The translations under genes and the position numbers were made by a program. Positions 48,501 through 58,161 of a stretch of 64,000 nt of DNA are shown here, in pieces. Origin of the DNA: Congeria kusceri (Eukaryota; Mollusca; Bivalvia; Myida; Dreissenidae); assembly GCA_027627225.1 (NCBI GenBank), contig JAPFQT010000389.1, positions 1 through 64,000 of the forward strand. Reading direction: 5' to 3'. The notes beneath the pieces are model-generated. The model worked only from the letters and a program-made list of their open reading frames with translations. It ran no database searches and was not told the origin of the DNA. Position 1 is the first letter of the stretch. Each line of letters opens with the position of its first letter.

Positions 48501-51126
48501 GCCCGAAATCTGTTTCACGTATACTTTCCAAATTATGGACTCTGAGCCTCTTGAAAGCTCCTTAGTAAAAGCTTAACTGAAGTTCACAAAAAATATTCAC
48601 ATCAAAATTATTATTCATGTAATTTTAAGATCCTACCAAATTTTCGGTATTTTTTTTTTTTTTAACTTGAACAATTAATTTTAAGTCAAAAATTGACTTG
48701 GGAGCTTTAAGAAAACCGGTTTTGGTTTATAAAAACCATGTAGATATTTACCGAAATATGAACAAATAATGCTAAACAAATTTCCAATATTTTGATGTTT
48801 ATTTCATCAAACACCGTGCCCACACGCTATACAAATAAGTCAACAATAAGATGTTAATTTCATCAAATAACCATGTGGATACACTTATAGAAGCTTACAC
48901 TATATACAAATAAATTTAAGTGGTGTGGAAATCCTGTGTCCGACTTGCCCAACGTGGGTTATTTTACTGTCGGACAAATACATTTGTCCTATATTTTTAT
49001 TGGGACAAATGACTTGCTTTCGGACAAAAATAATTTTGCAATCAAATTGCACTTGGTCAGGTACACAATTTTGATATTTCCACACCCCTGAATAAGTCAA
49101 CAATACAAGTTATGTTTTGTAAATGGGTTCTTTAAAGTTGCACAATGCAGAACATAGAAGGACCATATCATCAATGTGACCAATAAGTGACAGGGAATTT
49201 CATTTGCTAATATCCTTAATGTTTTCAGTATTCGTATCACTTGCTCGATTAAAATTCTGTGGTTTGCAATGCGCTTAGTCTTTTGTACACTTGCGCTTGA
49301 CATTTGTGACTGCCCTCGTTTGCCTGGGGGAACATGCAAAGAAATCAGTCCATCATTACATTCCTTTTTAATGTTAAAACCTTTGTCGGCCATGATCACA
49401 ACATGTGGTGGCAGCAGGTCCAAGTATCCACAGTTCAATGTGAGTGCTATATCTGATTTTCTACCTGTGTAAGATGGTGAAACAAACATAATTGTACTGT
49501 AAGGGGCACATACTACCAAACGTTTAACCATGTTATGATGCTTGTAGTTACTCCACGACACTGTCTGAAGCTGACGGTCATTTGGAGTATCGATAAAAAG
49601 TTCAGTACAATCAATAATCCAATATAAGTCTGGCAAATGCCGAAATCATTCAGGTTTTGTGCTTATTAAGGTCTCTTCATCCAGAATGTATACAGCCGAT
49701 TTCAAAACTGTACAACAAGCACGCAACCATGACAAAAAATTCTTGAACATAAACTCTCGGAGATTGCAAATCGTTTGGATAAATCTTTGTTTAAAAGCCC
49801 CAAGCGGAGTTTCGTCAATGTCATTAAACATTCACTTTTAGATGTAATTTTCCTGTCTGGACCAAATCTTTAAGGAGTCTTCTTAAACTGTCGAACATTT
49901 TTCATTACAGAACCGGCACCTTTCCACCTCCTGGTAACTAATGGTGCTATCAAGGAACGAAGTTTATTGAACATATTTTTATTTGGTAGACCTGTATAAA
50001 AATTCACATCGTCATCAGTCTTCAGTATCTTTTCAGTATATACAGTGTTTTTCAACTGTTGAATTTCCAGTTTTAGTGAGGCAATTTCTGCATTTAGTTT
50101 TGTGATTTTTTTCTTCATATCAACAACCATCATACACAAACCAACAAACAATGCCATCACTGAGAATATCCATGGCATGGAATTGTCACGAGTGAGATGT
50201 TCTACTTCTGGATCTTCTGAAAAGTGTGTGTCAATGTGGGTGATGCTCTTTTCTTCACTTTTGAAGTGCACTTTAACTTTTTTGCGCTTAGGTTCTGGAT
50301 CAGGGAACTTGCACATTCGCTTCACTCTCTTTTCGGCGTCCTGATAGCCTAATTTTAAAGTAGGCAATGGCTTTAACACTGTAGGCGCTACTCCTTCAAA
50401 ATGTTCGCTGCACACCTTTTGCTGGTGACCACAGCTTGTTCCCATCCTTTTGTGTGATCAGTTGTTTCCAGTGTTCACGTCTCTGTGGATCATGCTTCCG
50501 TGTGGGAAAGATAAACAGTCTGAAATAGAAAATATTATTTCACAAAACCATCTAAACAAATATTCAAATTATACCTGAAAGTAGGTTGACATATACAGCC
50601 TTTATCCTTGTGTAAACAACCACATTGCTCACAAAACTGTTGTTTTCATTTATTTAGTCTGTATGCGCCATTTGAACATCGATTGACAGCACAGGTCAGC
50701 GCCATTGTTAACCTTTCCTTTTCCTTTGTTTTTACTCGCAATCAGGAAAAAAGCACTCTTATCGGAATTCGGACTTGCGCATGCGCAGAGCGAAACTGTC
50801 AATCGGTGTATGATAAACCAACAATTATTTAAATTTACCTTAGCGAAGGTCTGCACTTTCTGAATGCCTTCTGCTTTAAATTCTAGTATCCTCAATTAAA
50901 TAGTTGTTAAACGTTTAATATATAAACTTTATTTCAGGCTGAGCATGTGTTCAAGGACTATCCAGCAGGTGTGCGGTACATTGGCTTCTATCACAAGGGG
51001 AAGGACACACAGTTTTGGAGTGGTCACTATGGGACCAAGTTCACCCTGGCCTCAGTTGTACTTGACTTCAGTCATACAGCGTTGTTGGAATGCGATACAT
51101 TGCCTGAAGCTCTTGCATCTGTATAA
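39543..51126 (+). CDS. FBXO6-like: F-box only protein of the FBXO2/6/44 type (F-box + FBA domain), five exons
   Basis: Substrate adaptor of an SCF ubiquitin ligase; vertebrate relatives bind N-glycans of misfolded glycoproteins in ER-associated degradation. Exons are 39543-39894, 40483-40581, 44849-44978, 45730-45883 and 50938-51126 (TAA 51124-51126). All have GT-AG borders, and together they encode 307 aa. The F-box spans about residues 33-75 (EIPDDILLEVFLRLPL, CYLVCKRFSALL). The FBA domain runs from about 118 to the end: YWHVTESGGNGWQVE, GCWATSYGFCSKYQVIDLL, PSIRVSEWYASRFDCGAEYT, YPAGVRYIGFYHKGKDTQFW. Where the sugar-binding relatives have Tyr-Trp-Lys, this protein reads Phe-Trp-Ser, so glycan binding is plausible but unproven. 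Intron 2 (4.3 kb) and intron 4 (5.1 kb) are filled with repeats and a transposon. The reading frame is intact. Confidence 0.93.
40663..42560 (+). repeat. Molluscan repeat: palindromic head plus ~166-bp tandem body, in F-box intron 2
   Basis: The head contains agctcacctgagcac, aaa, then gtgctcatggtgagct, a near-perfect hairpin, followed by a gtcgtacgttgcgtg low-complexity stretch. The body is about ten copies of a unit of about 166 bp (cccagaggtttcatattt at 41103, 41269, 41434 and so on) with the recurring phrases 'ttcaaattatgcccctgggg' and 'ccacgccccgggggtc'. It ends near gggccctcttgttg at 42556. ORFs inside are not genes. Confidence 0.85.
42600..44370 (+). repeat. Further molluscan tandem repeats in F-box intron 2
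   Basis: At 42602 an 'atgccgtccaatgtgggcat' head with a gtccgtc-rich tail begins. At 42827 a second copy of the 'gcctgagcacatggtgagct' head begins. It leads into units of roughly 145-170 bp starting 'cactctagaggccac' (42929, 43074, 43246, 43400, 43566, 43686, 43833, 43977). These contain 'tgaaacttgctcagaacatt' and 'atgatatctcgg'. From 44.0 kb a related 'taaggtcactggccaagg' block follows twice. Confidence 0.75.
44371..44848. other. Remainder of F-box intron 2
   Basis: AT-rich DNA with no recognised gene or repeat; it ends in the aatttcag acceptor of exon 3. Confidence 0.5.
44979..45729. other. F-box intron 3
   Basis: A 751-bp AT-rich intron with clean gtaaac donor and tttctag acceptor. Nothing else recognised. 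Confidence 0.6.
45884..46419. other. F-box intron 4, segment before the transposon
   Basis: Begins with a strong gtaagt donor. No gene seen. It ends with the AT dinucleotide (46418-46419) that is duplicated on the far side of the transposon. Confidence 0.6.
46558..48069 (+). pseudogene. YqaJ-type exonuclease with C-terminal PHD finger, pseudogene
   Basis: The first exon is 46558-46679 (MDDLDFMTKDKFKLWSM, then KVFLSCRKKSTEG), ending at a gtcagt donor. The middle of the protein is missing or unreadable. The YqaJ nuclease core returns near 47156-47310 (DPSNLLRTIMGTDSTKQALA, then MKHG), then shifts frame around 47310. It continues as GLSVCETNPALAASADLE, CLCCGEGLCEIKCPES and HPYYYQIQGQMGI, with the catalytic-type EIK and the Q-x-QGQM motif of YqaJ. 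An in-frame TGA at 47662-47664 sits where a Trp would be expected (FNEQF*). The frame then runs on through WFWDKHVLPNLL, a basic linker, and a PHD zinc finger (CGKCGSDC ... CEKCGVWTHYSC ... WFCNKC) ending at TAG 48067-48069. It served the transposon as a putative recombination nuclease. Confidence 0.85.
46929..47025 (+). repeat. Three 32-bp tandem repeats within the exonuclease pseudogene
   Basis: Units start at 46930 (gcttatgtccactccgtcaa), 46962 (gcttatgaccagtctgtcaa) and 46994 (gcgtatgttcactctgtcaa). They lie in the unreadable part of the pseudogene. Confidence 0.8.
48070..48793. other. Transposon interior between the convergent genes
   Basis: 3' flank of the exonuclease pseudogene, AT-rich, with a t(12)-type run near 48650. 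No gene seen. Confidence 0.5.
48794..48918 (+). repeat. Local tandem duplication (second copy split by a MITE)
   Basis: The segment from gatgtttatttcatcaaaca (48794) to acaaataagtcaacaataa (ending 48849) is followed by a diverged second copy, from gatgttaatttcatcaaata (48850) to tatacaaataa. The end of the second copy, aataagtcaacaata, is found only after the inserted element, at about 49091. Confidence 0.65.
48919..49090 (+). mobile_element. MITE-like element nested in the transposon
   Basis: About 172 bp with imperfect inverted ends: agtggtgtggaaatc on the left, gatatttccacacccctg on the right. It is rich in 'tcggacaa/ttgtcc' words. It shares sequence with the fragment at 38940-39043, which is in the opposite orientation. 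The adjacent duplicated sequence supplies an apparent empty site, giving a short AATAA-like target duplication. It has no coding capacity. Confidence 0.65.
49097..50705 (-). pseudogene. THAP-DDE transposase of the ISL2EU-like element, pseudogene
   Basis: Exon 1 starts at the ATG at 50705 (MALTCAVNRCSNGAYRLNK), with an in-frame TGA where a Trp is expected, and continues to a gtataa donor (exon end at 50575). Exon 2 from 50519 carries LFIFPTRKHDPQRREHW and, after a frameshift, VCSEHF, completing the THAP zinc finger (C-x4-C ... CxxH-type end). A predicted hydrophobic stretch (IFSVMALFVGLCMMVV) and a coiled coil (KKKITKLNAEIASLKLEIQQ) follow. The frame breaks again near 49870 and a stop lies near 49646. 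The DDE core is DLYWIIDCTELFI, GRKSDIALTL, VVIMADKGFNI and NHRILIEQVIRILK, giving Asp/Asp/Glu candidates. Dead by several independent lesions. Confidence 0.85.
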
Positions 51127-51545
51127 TATTATACTATACAACACTAAATGGACTTCACATAACATAGTATATACTATGCACATAATATTAAATATAGTGC
51201 AATGTAGAATATATGATGTTGTATACATTTACTCATACAACGTTGATAGAATGTAATAATTTGCCTAAAGCCCTTCCTCTGTATATTTGTATACTTTACA
51301 ATAAATAATGAGTTTAAAATGACATAGTACCAACTATATCCGTACATATAGAAAGATATACTAGTATATTGCTATGTAAAATACATGATGTTCTATACAG
51401 TTACTCATACCCTGTAAGATATACTAGTATATTGGTATGTAAAATACATGATGTTCTGTACAGTTACTCATACCATGTTGATGGAATGTGATACTTTGCC
51501 TGAAGCCTCCTCTTCTGTATAATAGTAGACTGTACAATACATGAT
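51072..51545 (+). repeat. Degenerate repeats of the F-box gene 3' end
   Basis: The last codons of the F-box gene (cagtcatacagcgttgttgg, then aatgcgatacattgcctgaag, ending ctgtataata) reappear downstream as diverged copies at about 51230-51304 and 51466-51541. Between them a ~60-bp block (aaaatacatgatgttct.tac, then agttactcatacc) is itself duplicated. The true stop codon therefore lies inside a small repeat cluster. Confidence 0.7.
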
Positions 51546-52000
51546 GGGGTTATAAATCAACAGTGCGCATTGAGATGTGACCATGTGCTAGATGAATGGT
51601 TTCTCCCAAACATTGGTAAATCATATGAATACTATATTTGAAATGAATGGCAGACACTCAAAATAGCAATAACATTGATACCCCTGTCAAATGGACTGTG
51701 CTGATCTTGGTGTTACAGAGGTCGCTGTCGGACTATAGCATGACGTATTACACGCTATTTATATAGTATGAAATATAGTGCAATGCATAATTTACTATAT
51801 TGTATACAGTTCTAACAAATATGCCAATAAGGTCAGTATTAACTACATCATAGCTTAAAGGGACTTGTTCACAGGTTTTTGCATTTTTTTAAGTGTGCCA
51901 TTAAATCTCTTAACTTGACAGATTTAAGCATCGGAACTAAAAAGCTCAATTATAATAACTACAAAAGTATTCAGAAAAAAAAAGAAAAGAAAAAAACAAG
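51546..52000. other. 3' flank of the F-box gene
   Basis: AT-rich DNA with no gene recognised. An A-rich run (aaaaaaaaagaaaagaaaaa) at about 51977-51996 abuts the tRNA-like sequence. Confidence 0.4.
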
Positions 52001-52071
52001 GTCCCACTGGGGTTCGAACCCGGCACCTTCGAATTAAAAGGCTATCGCCTCAACCACTTGGCCATTTGGAT
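52001..52071 (-). repeat. tRNA-like sequence / tRNA-derived repeat
   Basis: The minus strand contains an A box TGGCCAAGTGG (plus 52054-52064) and a B box GGTTCGAACCC (within plus 52010-52021) at tRNA spacing, with a CCTT/AAGG arm between them. The 3' side ends GTGGGAC but the 5' side (atccaaat) cannot pair with it, so the acceptor stem fails. On the plus strand an A-rich run directly precedes it. More likely a retroposed or SINE-like sequence than a working tRNA gene. Confidence 0.55.
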
Positions 52072-52477
52072 TTCTGTATGTCACCCTGCATTATTTACTT
52101 TATGTAAGTGTTCCATGTGTTGTCAAATATTTCAACAAAAACAACAGGAACACTCCAAATTTTTCCATCGTTTAGCGTAACAAACCCTTTATAATTTTAT
52201 CAATTTAAACTGATGAGTAGTGTTATTTTGCTCCCTTGTATTCACTGTTCTTTTATTTTTGGAATGGGTGATTTTTTTTTACAATTTTAAATTGTAAATT
52301 CCTCAATCTGTGAACAGTTCCCTTTAATGTATTTCGAAGCTCAAATTAATATATTGTTTTTAGTATCTGTCATAGCAACAGTCATGAGTGAATATTTGAA
52401 CACATTTCAGGCCTGATATATTAATTGTGGAATCTAGTTTGTTAGGAAATGCCTGAGCAAAATCTTCCTATTATTAT

Positions 52478-53345
52478 GCCCCCTATTGAAGATGGCGTGG
52501 TATATTGTTTTGCTAATGTTGGTCGGTCTGTTTATCTATCGGTAGACCACTCTCATTTCGATCTCCGAATTTCAACAGTTTTCATCTGATCTTCACCAAA
52601 CTTTATGAAAATATTTTTGTGGGCATAATATCTAGGTCATGTTTGATAATTTATCTAATTGCCCCGTGAGTTATGGCCCTTGAATTATCTTAAATTGGCT
52701 GTTTTAGCTGTTTCCGCTTTCTAAGTTCAACAGTTTTCATCCAATCTTCACCAAACTTCACGAAAATGATTGTTATAATAATTTGTAGGTCATGTTCGAT
52801 AATCAGCCATATCGCCCCAGGAATTGGGGGGTTATTGCCCTTGAATGATCGGAATTGGCCTTTTTAGCAGTGTTCTTATCTTCACCAAACTTCAAAATGT
52901 TAGTTATAATATTATCTTGTCCAAGCTTGATAACCAGTCAAATATGCATAGGAATTGTGGAATTATTGTAATTGAATTATCTGAAATTAATTGGCCTTTT
53001 TAGCGGTTTCGCTCTTTAAGTCCAAAAATGTTCATCCATTCTTCACCAAACTTCATGAACATGTTTGTACTATCTCAGCCAAGTTTAATAATCTGTCAAA
53101 TAGACCCAGGGATTGTGGAGTTATGGCCCTTGAATTATCTAAAATTGGCTTTTTTAGCAGTTTCTGCTCTCTAAGTCCAACAGTTCATAGCCGATCTTTA
53201 GAAAGCTTGGTTAAGTATCTCAGTTAAGTTTGATAATCAACCAAATCGTTCCAGTAACTGGTGTTATGGCCCTTGATTATCTAAAGTTAGCTTTTTAAAC
53301 TATTTTAACCTAGAGGGGGCATACCTGTTTTACAAACAGCTCTTG
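52478..53345 (+). repeat. Molluscan repeat with 'atggcccttgaattatct' tandem units
   Basis: It begins with atgccccctattgaagatgg, then cgtggtatattg, and a cggtctgtttatctatcggt stretch. Four to five units of about 140-170 bp follow, each with 'tcttcaccaaacttca', 'aagtttgataatc', 'ttatggcccttgaattatct' and a 'ggctttttagc' segment. It ends at agagggggcatacctgtttt, then acaaacagctcttg, which mirrors the head. Confidence 0.8.
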
Positions 53346-53926
53346 TTTATCATGTGTATTAAATATATATTGATGTTATTTTGTGTTTAATATAGTTGTA
53401 ACGTTTATGTTTTATCAGACAATCGATATTCCTGTTAGTGTTTACAATAAACCTGTACCCAATTATTATTCAGTATAATTGATGTTTAGCACTATCTTTC
53501 AGATTAAAACACATGTGTTTAAATTATTGAATACATTTTAATCTGAGATGTAAATAGATTTAAAAAAAACAACAACAACAGAACTGTGTGTTTTTGTACT
53601 TTTTTATTGATGACGATAGACTTGTATTTGTTTCTTTATTTTTGCATAAAAGTATATATTAGTAAATGCCACTGAAAGAGTTTTAAATAATTCACAGAAA
53701 TGTTGACTTCTGGATGTCTTTTAAGCTAATGAGATTATGTTTCGAATTTGTCACACCAGAGATATTTATATAACTCCATATGCACGTTGAAATGTTTACA
53801 GAAAACGCTGTCCTGAGTTAATTGTACTCCAGATAATGTAAATACCATGCAACAAACAGTATAATTGCTTAAAACTATAGTGCTTTATTAAAAATGTAGC
53901 CATTGTGTAGTATTACATAACGTAGT
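53346..53926. other. Stretch without recognised features
   Basis: AT-rich. Contains a short (aac)n run near 53566-53580. No gene seen. Confidence 0.4.
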
Positions 53927-54228
53927 CATGTAGTTACGTTGTCTGGCTGTGTCGCATTTCTGTGTCACGTAGTTACGTTGTCTGGTTGTGGCGCATTACT
54001 GTGTCGCCTAGTTGTGTTTTCTGGTTGTGTCGCATTTCCGTGTCACGTAGTTGTGTTGTCTGGTTTTGTCGCATTACTGTGTCGCGTAGTTACGTTGTCT
54101 GGTTGTGTCGCATTACTGTGTCACGTAGTTGTGTTGTCAGGTTGTTTCACATTACTGTGTCTTGTAGTTTTGTTGTCTGGTTGTGTCGCATAACTGTGTG
54201 GCGTAGTTACGTTGTCTGGTTGTATCAC
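53927..54228 (+). repeat. 39-bp minisatellite (about 8 copies)
   Basis: The unit is approximately cgtagttacgttgtctggtt followed by gtgtcgcattactgtgtca. Because 39 is divisible by three, frames stay open and yield a 13-residue periodic peptide (LSGCVALLCHVVV type) and a second frame rich in V/R/C. I treat both ORFs as by-products. Confidence 0.88.
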
Positions 54229-54269
54229 ATTACATTATGTAAAACTTTATTTATTGTGTTGTTCCCTTC

Positions 54270-55085
54270 TAGAGTTTTTATTGGTTATGCCCTCACTTTA
54301 GAGGGGAGCGGGCATATAGATTTGCCCTTGTCCGTCCGTCCATCCTGTCCCATCCGTCCGCCCGTCGGATGTTTGTGCCGCGCATAACTCAAAAAGTATA
54401 ATTGCTAGAGTGATGAAACTTTATAAGCATATTTATCGGCATCAGGGCTTGTGCACCTGGGTATTTGGGTGCATTTTTTTCTGACATCAGCGGAGTTATG
54501 GTCCTTTTTAAGAAACCAAATGACATTTTTGGACTTGTGTTGTGCGTAACTCAAAAAGACGCACGTCTAGTTTACAAAAGTGTGCTAGAGTGATAAAACT
54601 TTATAAACATAGTATTTAATCAGCAAGTAAACTTGTGCACCTGGGTATTGGTGCATTTTTTCCGACATCAGCGGAGTTATGGCCCTTTTATCAAAAATGA
54701 TATTTTTGGACTTGTGTCGCGTGTAACTCAAGAAGTATTGTTGCTACAGTGATAAAACTTTATAAACATATCATTCTGTATGTGCACTTGTGTATTTTGG
54801 TGCAGTTTTTTTTCCGACATCAGCGGAGTTATGGCCCTTTTTTTAGCAATCAATGACATGTTTGGACTTGTGTTGCGCGTAACTCAAAAAGTGTTACTGC
54901 TAAAGTGATGAAACTTTATATACATATTAATCAGCATGTGAACTTGTGCACCTGGGTATTTTATTGCAGTTTTTTTCCGCCATCAGTGGAGTTATGGCCC
55001 GTATTTTAGCAAAAAATGACATTTTTTGGATTAGTGTGGCGTGTGACTCAAAAAGCATAACTGCTAGACTGATGAAACTGTATAA
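54270..55085 (+). repeat. Molluscan repeat with ~150-180-bp tandem body ('agcggagttatggccc')
   Basis: The head atgccctcactttagagggg is followed by agcgggcat and a gtccgtccgtccatcc run. About four to five units follow, containing 'tgatgaaactttataaacat', 'cttgtgcacctgggtatt', 'gacatcagcggagttatgg' and 'gcgtaactcaaaaag'. Confidence 0.8.
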
Positions 55086-57000
55086 ACATAGGGTACAGTG
55101 ATCGTGAGTCGGACAGTGATCTCAATTCGAAGATTTGAGCTATATTTAGAACTGAGAGCGGGGTTGCCCCGAACTGGTACCCAGCCTAGTATACCAACTA
55201 CGCATTTTGACCGGTTTCACGGGGAAACCAGCATATATATAGACTATATGCATGGCTAAGTTCAACTACCCCACATCGATTGTTAGTCGGACGATATTGA
55301 TATTGAGTCTGACAGTGAGATAGTTCAGTGTATATGACCATAAATTAGATGTTTTTCATTATGTTTCATGCCAATTATGTAAATAATTATGTTTTTTAAT
55401 CATGTGTTTTAATAATTGATTTATATTTTAAGTAATTAGATCTACTTTAATCGTAAGAAGAACTAAAATACACACGTTGTGCTAGGAGGGTTATCACGTT
55501 TCGCTAAATGAGCCTTTATTTAACCTTGCGATAATTGGCAATGAATATGAATTGTTCAACTATTGAAGGTTTGAAATATGAATATCAATTTTTTGTAAGC
55601 GAAAAACAAATGTATTTAAATTTGAAACTCAAATTACATTTACCTAATTACAACCCCAGCAGATTAATTGGGACCCATACGGGTCCAGTATAGGTTTCCA
55701 TGTGTGCCCTGCATGGGCAAGCCAAGCCATATGCGCCATTAGGCGACGAGTGGGGTTATTTACCCCACACTGCTTAACATTTAAAACTCTGCGTTGACTA
55801 AAACTATAATACATCCCTTCTTCGAAAGGGTGTGACACATAAAATCTTTGCAGTGTGGGTGCGGTGCTTTATATTAAAATCTATTCGCAGAAATATACAA
55901 GAAGTACATAGAAATACTGTTTTTTAAATAAATCTTTGTAAATAGTTAAGCGAGACGGCAATATATGCTTTAGAAATATATTTTCTCAATTTATGCAACA
56001 CGTGTATTAACTTTAAAATTGAATATACAGCCTTTAAGAGGAATGCGACAGTGTGTGAACCGAATTTGCATACTGAGCTTGACGCTCAAAACGGATAGTA
56101 ATTGAACAAATCAAAATTCTCGTAACTAATCCGTCTGACCAATCAGCATGAGGCTTATATAATGACGTTAGGGTTTGACGAGTACGCACTATTATGAACC
56201 ACTGCAAAGAAATATTGAAATAGATCTGCTAGATGAAAATATGCAGATTTTAATATGAAAATGTTTATGAAATTGGGAGAATTAATTTCTTTTGAATGTG
56301 ACATAATTATTTATGCTTTAATAAAGTATGAAGAAACTTTGATGAGTAATTTGTGTTTATTTATTGTTTTCTTTGCAGTTTAATACTTAGATAGAAAAGA
56401 AGAGAGATGATAGCACAACATATTAAGATTTAATGATGGAAACATAATTTTACATGTGTCATCATTTTTCTAGACCCATTTTTCAGCATATGCTGTAATG
56501 GGATTGTTGGAGTCTTATTAACTTAAAGATCTGGAAGAAATATATGATTTAATAACCATATACTTTTTAATAAGTTTGGAAACAAGGGTACAATAGTACC
56601 GGTTGTTTATTTAAAATAAAATAATGAACAGTTTAATGTTTTACCAGATCTCTAAGTGGTTCAACATAGTTTTACAGAATAGATATGATATTAGCATGTC
56701 TTTGCTACAATTTAATGCTGCCGGTATATGAAAAGGCAGAAAATTTAACACTAAGTTAATTAGAAATGCTGTCATAATAATGATACTCTGAATAAAATGA
56801 GTGTTATAATGTAATGCAATAAATGGTTGGTATTTAGGGTTCTCTAACCCTTTTTAACTGGATGTGGAGTAAGAATACTCTTTATAATAAGTAATATGGC
56901 TCAAGGGTCACTAAATAGTGAAGATTTAATATAATATAAATGAAAAAGGACTTGCATAGGCAAGTATGTTATGCGAGTAAGTAATTTTAATTTATTAACA
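55086..57000. other. Long stretch without a recognised gene
   Basis: AT-rich. The only structure I noted is a 10-bp inverted repeat, CCCACACTGC (55764-55773) with GCAGTGTGGG (55850-55859). The 64-aa minus-strand ORF across it has no motif. The 3' end of the downstream LINE may reach in from the right. Confidence 0.4.
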
Positions 57001-58161
57001 TTTGTGCGACATGCGGTTTACTTATGTTGAACGCTTGCAGACAGGGAATATAGCGAGGTGCTCCAACTTAAGACCCTGTCTGTTTTGTACCTTAAGAAAA
57101 TTGGGCTATTTTAAAATGGTAGTTCCCCCCAGGGTGGCATTAAAACATTTGTAAAAACTACATTTATTTATATACATAAAATGCAGCAATATAGGCTGCT
57201 AGTTACAAAACAGTCACCTAGATAGGGCCACTTTAAAACAATATGTTAAGACATTAACCTATAATACAGTTAAGAATTAAAGAAACAAGAACATTATTTA
57301 TAATATTTACAAGTTAAAAATATGATACTGTGTACCTTTAAGGTAATACACAGTAATGAATTAAGTAAAAGACAAGTAGCCACCCAGGGAGGAATAAAAT
57401 GGTATATTAGAAGTGTAGGATTGGGAGGCTAGCGGGGGGTTGGGGTCTGGGTTGGACAGAAGCGGAGATAATTGAATGGGAAAGGGTGTAGCTATTGGAG
57501 TTGTGTCCCATGGACCAGAGGGAGTGCACAGCATGACTAAATTATTTAAAAGTAAGCACAGACAGCAGAAAAGACATAAAATCTTAGAAAGTTGAATAAT
57601 GCAAGTAGAAATGGTACCATCTAGGTAAAAATGGACTATAATACGGGATTTTAACTAATCCCTGGTTAAAAACTTGCAAGGGGTCATATCCAGATAGTAA
57701 AAATGGATATAATTATGTAGATAAAACACAGTAGCAGACACTGTACATATCACAGTATGCCAAATATAATAGTATTAAAAGCTCCAATATCATTTAAGTG
57801 GTATTGGTCTTGATAAGATCGAATGCAAATAATTGCAAGGTTCACAGACCCTTGCGCCGTGCACTCCAGTCCAACGTGGTTCTTTGAGAATGAGAGGGGA
57901 AGGAGGGTGTCGGGGGGGAAGTGAGGGGGTGCAATGCAGTCAACTGTACCCTGGAAAATGGACGGCCCCGTCCTTTCTGATTATTAAAAACTGCAATAAA
58001 AAGGGGCTTATTAGGATACTGAGAAATGTAAATGTAGTACTAACGTAATACTCTCGTCTGGAAAATGTTTTTAAAATAAGGAATACCAGGTCAATACCAT
58101 TGACTTGGTTTAGAAAGGGCAGGGAATTCCATAGTTTCCCAATTAAAGCTAAAACAATAGT
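57000..58161 (-). mobile_element. Probable 3' UTR of the LINE
   Basis: Non-coding DNA following the LINE ORF2 remains on the minus strand. GC-rich patches (gggtgtcgggggggaagtga) alternate with AT-rich DNA. The outer end of the element is not identified, so the left coordinate is approximate. Confidence 0.35.

Larger units (their letters stand above)
46420..50809. mobile_element. Decayed ISL2EU-like DNA transposon (4390 bp) in F-box intron 4
   Basis: It has perfect 18-bp terminal inverted repeats, ACACCGATTGACAGTTTC at 46420-46437 and its reverse complement at 50792-50809, flanked by AT on both sides (46418-46419, 50810-50811). Inside is a plus-strand YqaJ-type exonuclease gene and a minus-strand THAP-DDE transposase gene in convergent order. 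That gene pair, and I believe an AT duplication, are typical of the ISL2EU superfamily; the superfamily name is from memory. Both genes carry stops and frameshifts, so the copy is dead. A small MITE-like element is nested between the two genes. Confidence 0.85.

Noticed and set aside
53962..54387. 141-aa ORF rich in S/R/V/C
   Set aside because: Generated by the 39-bp minisatellite, then running into a dispersed repeat head.
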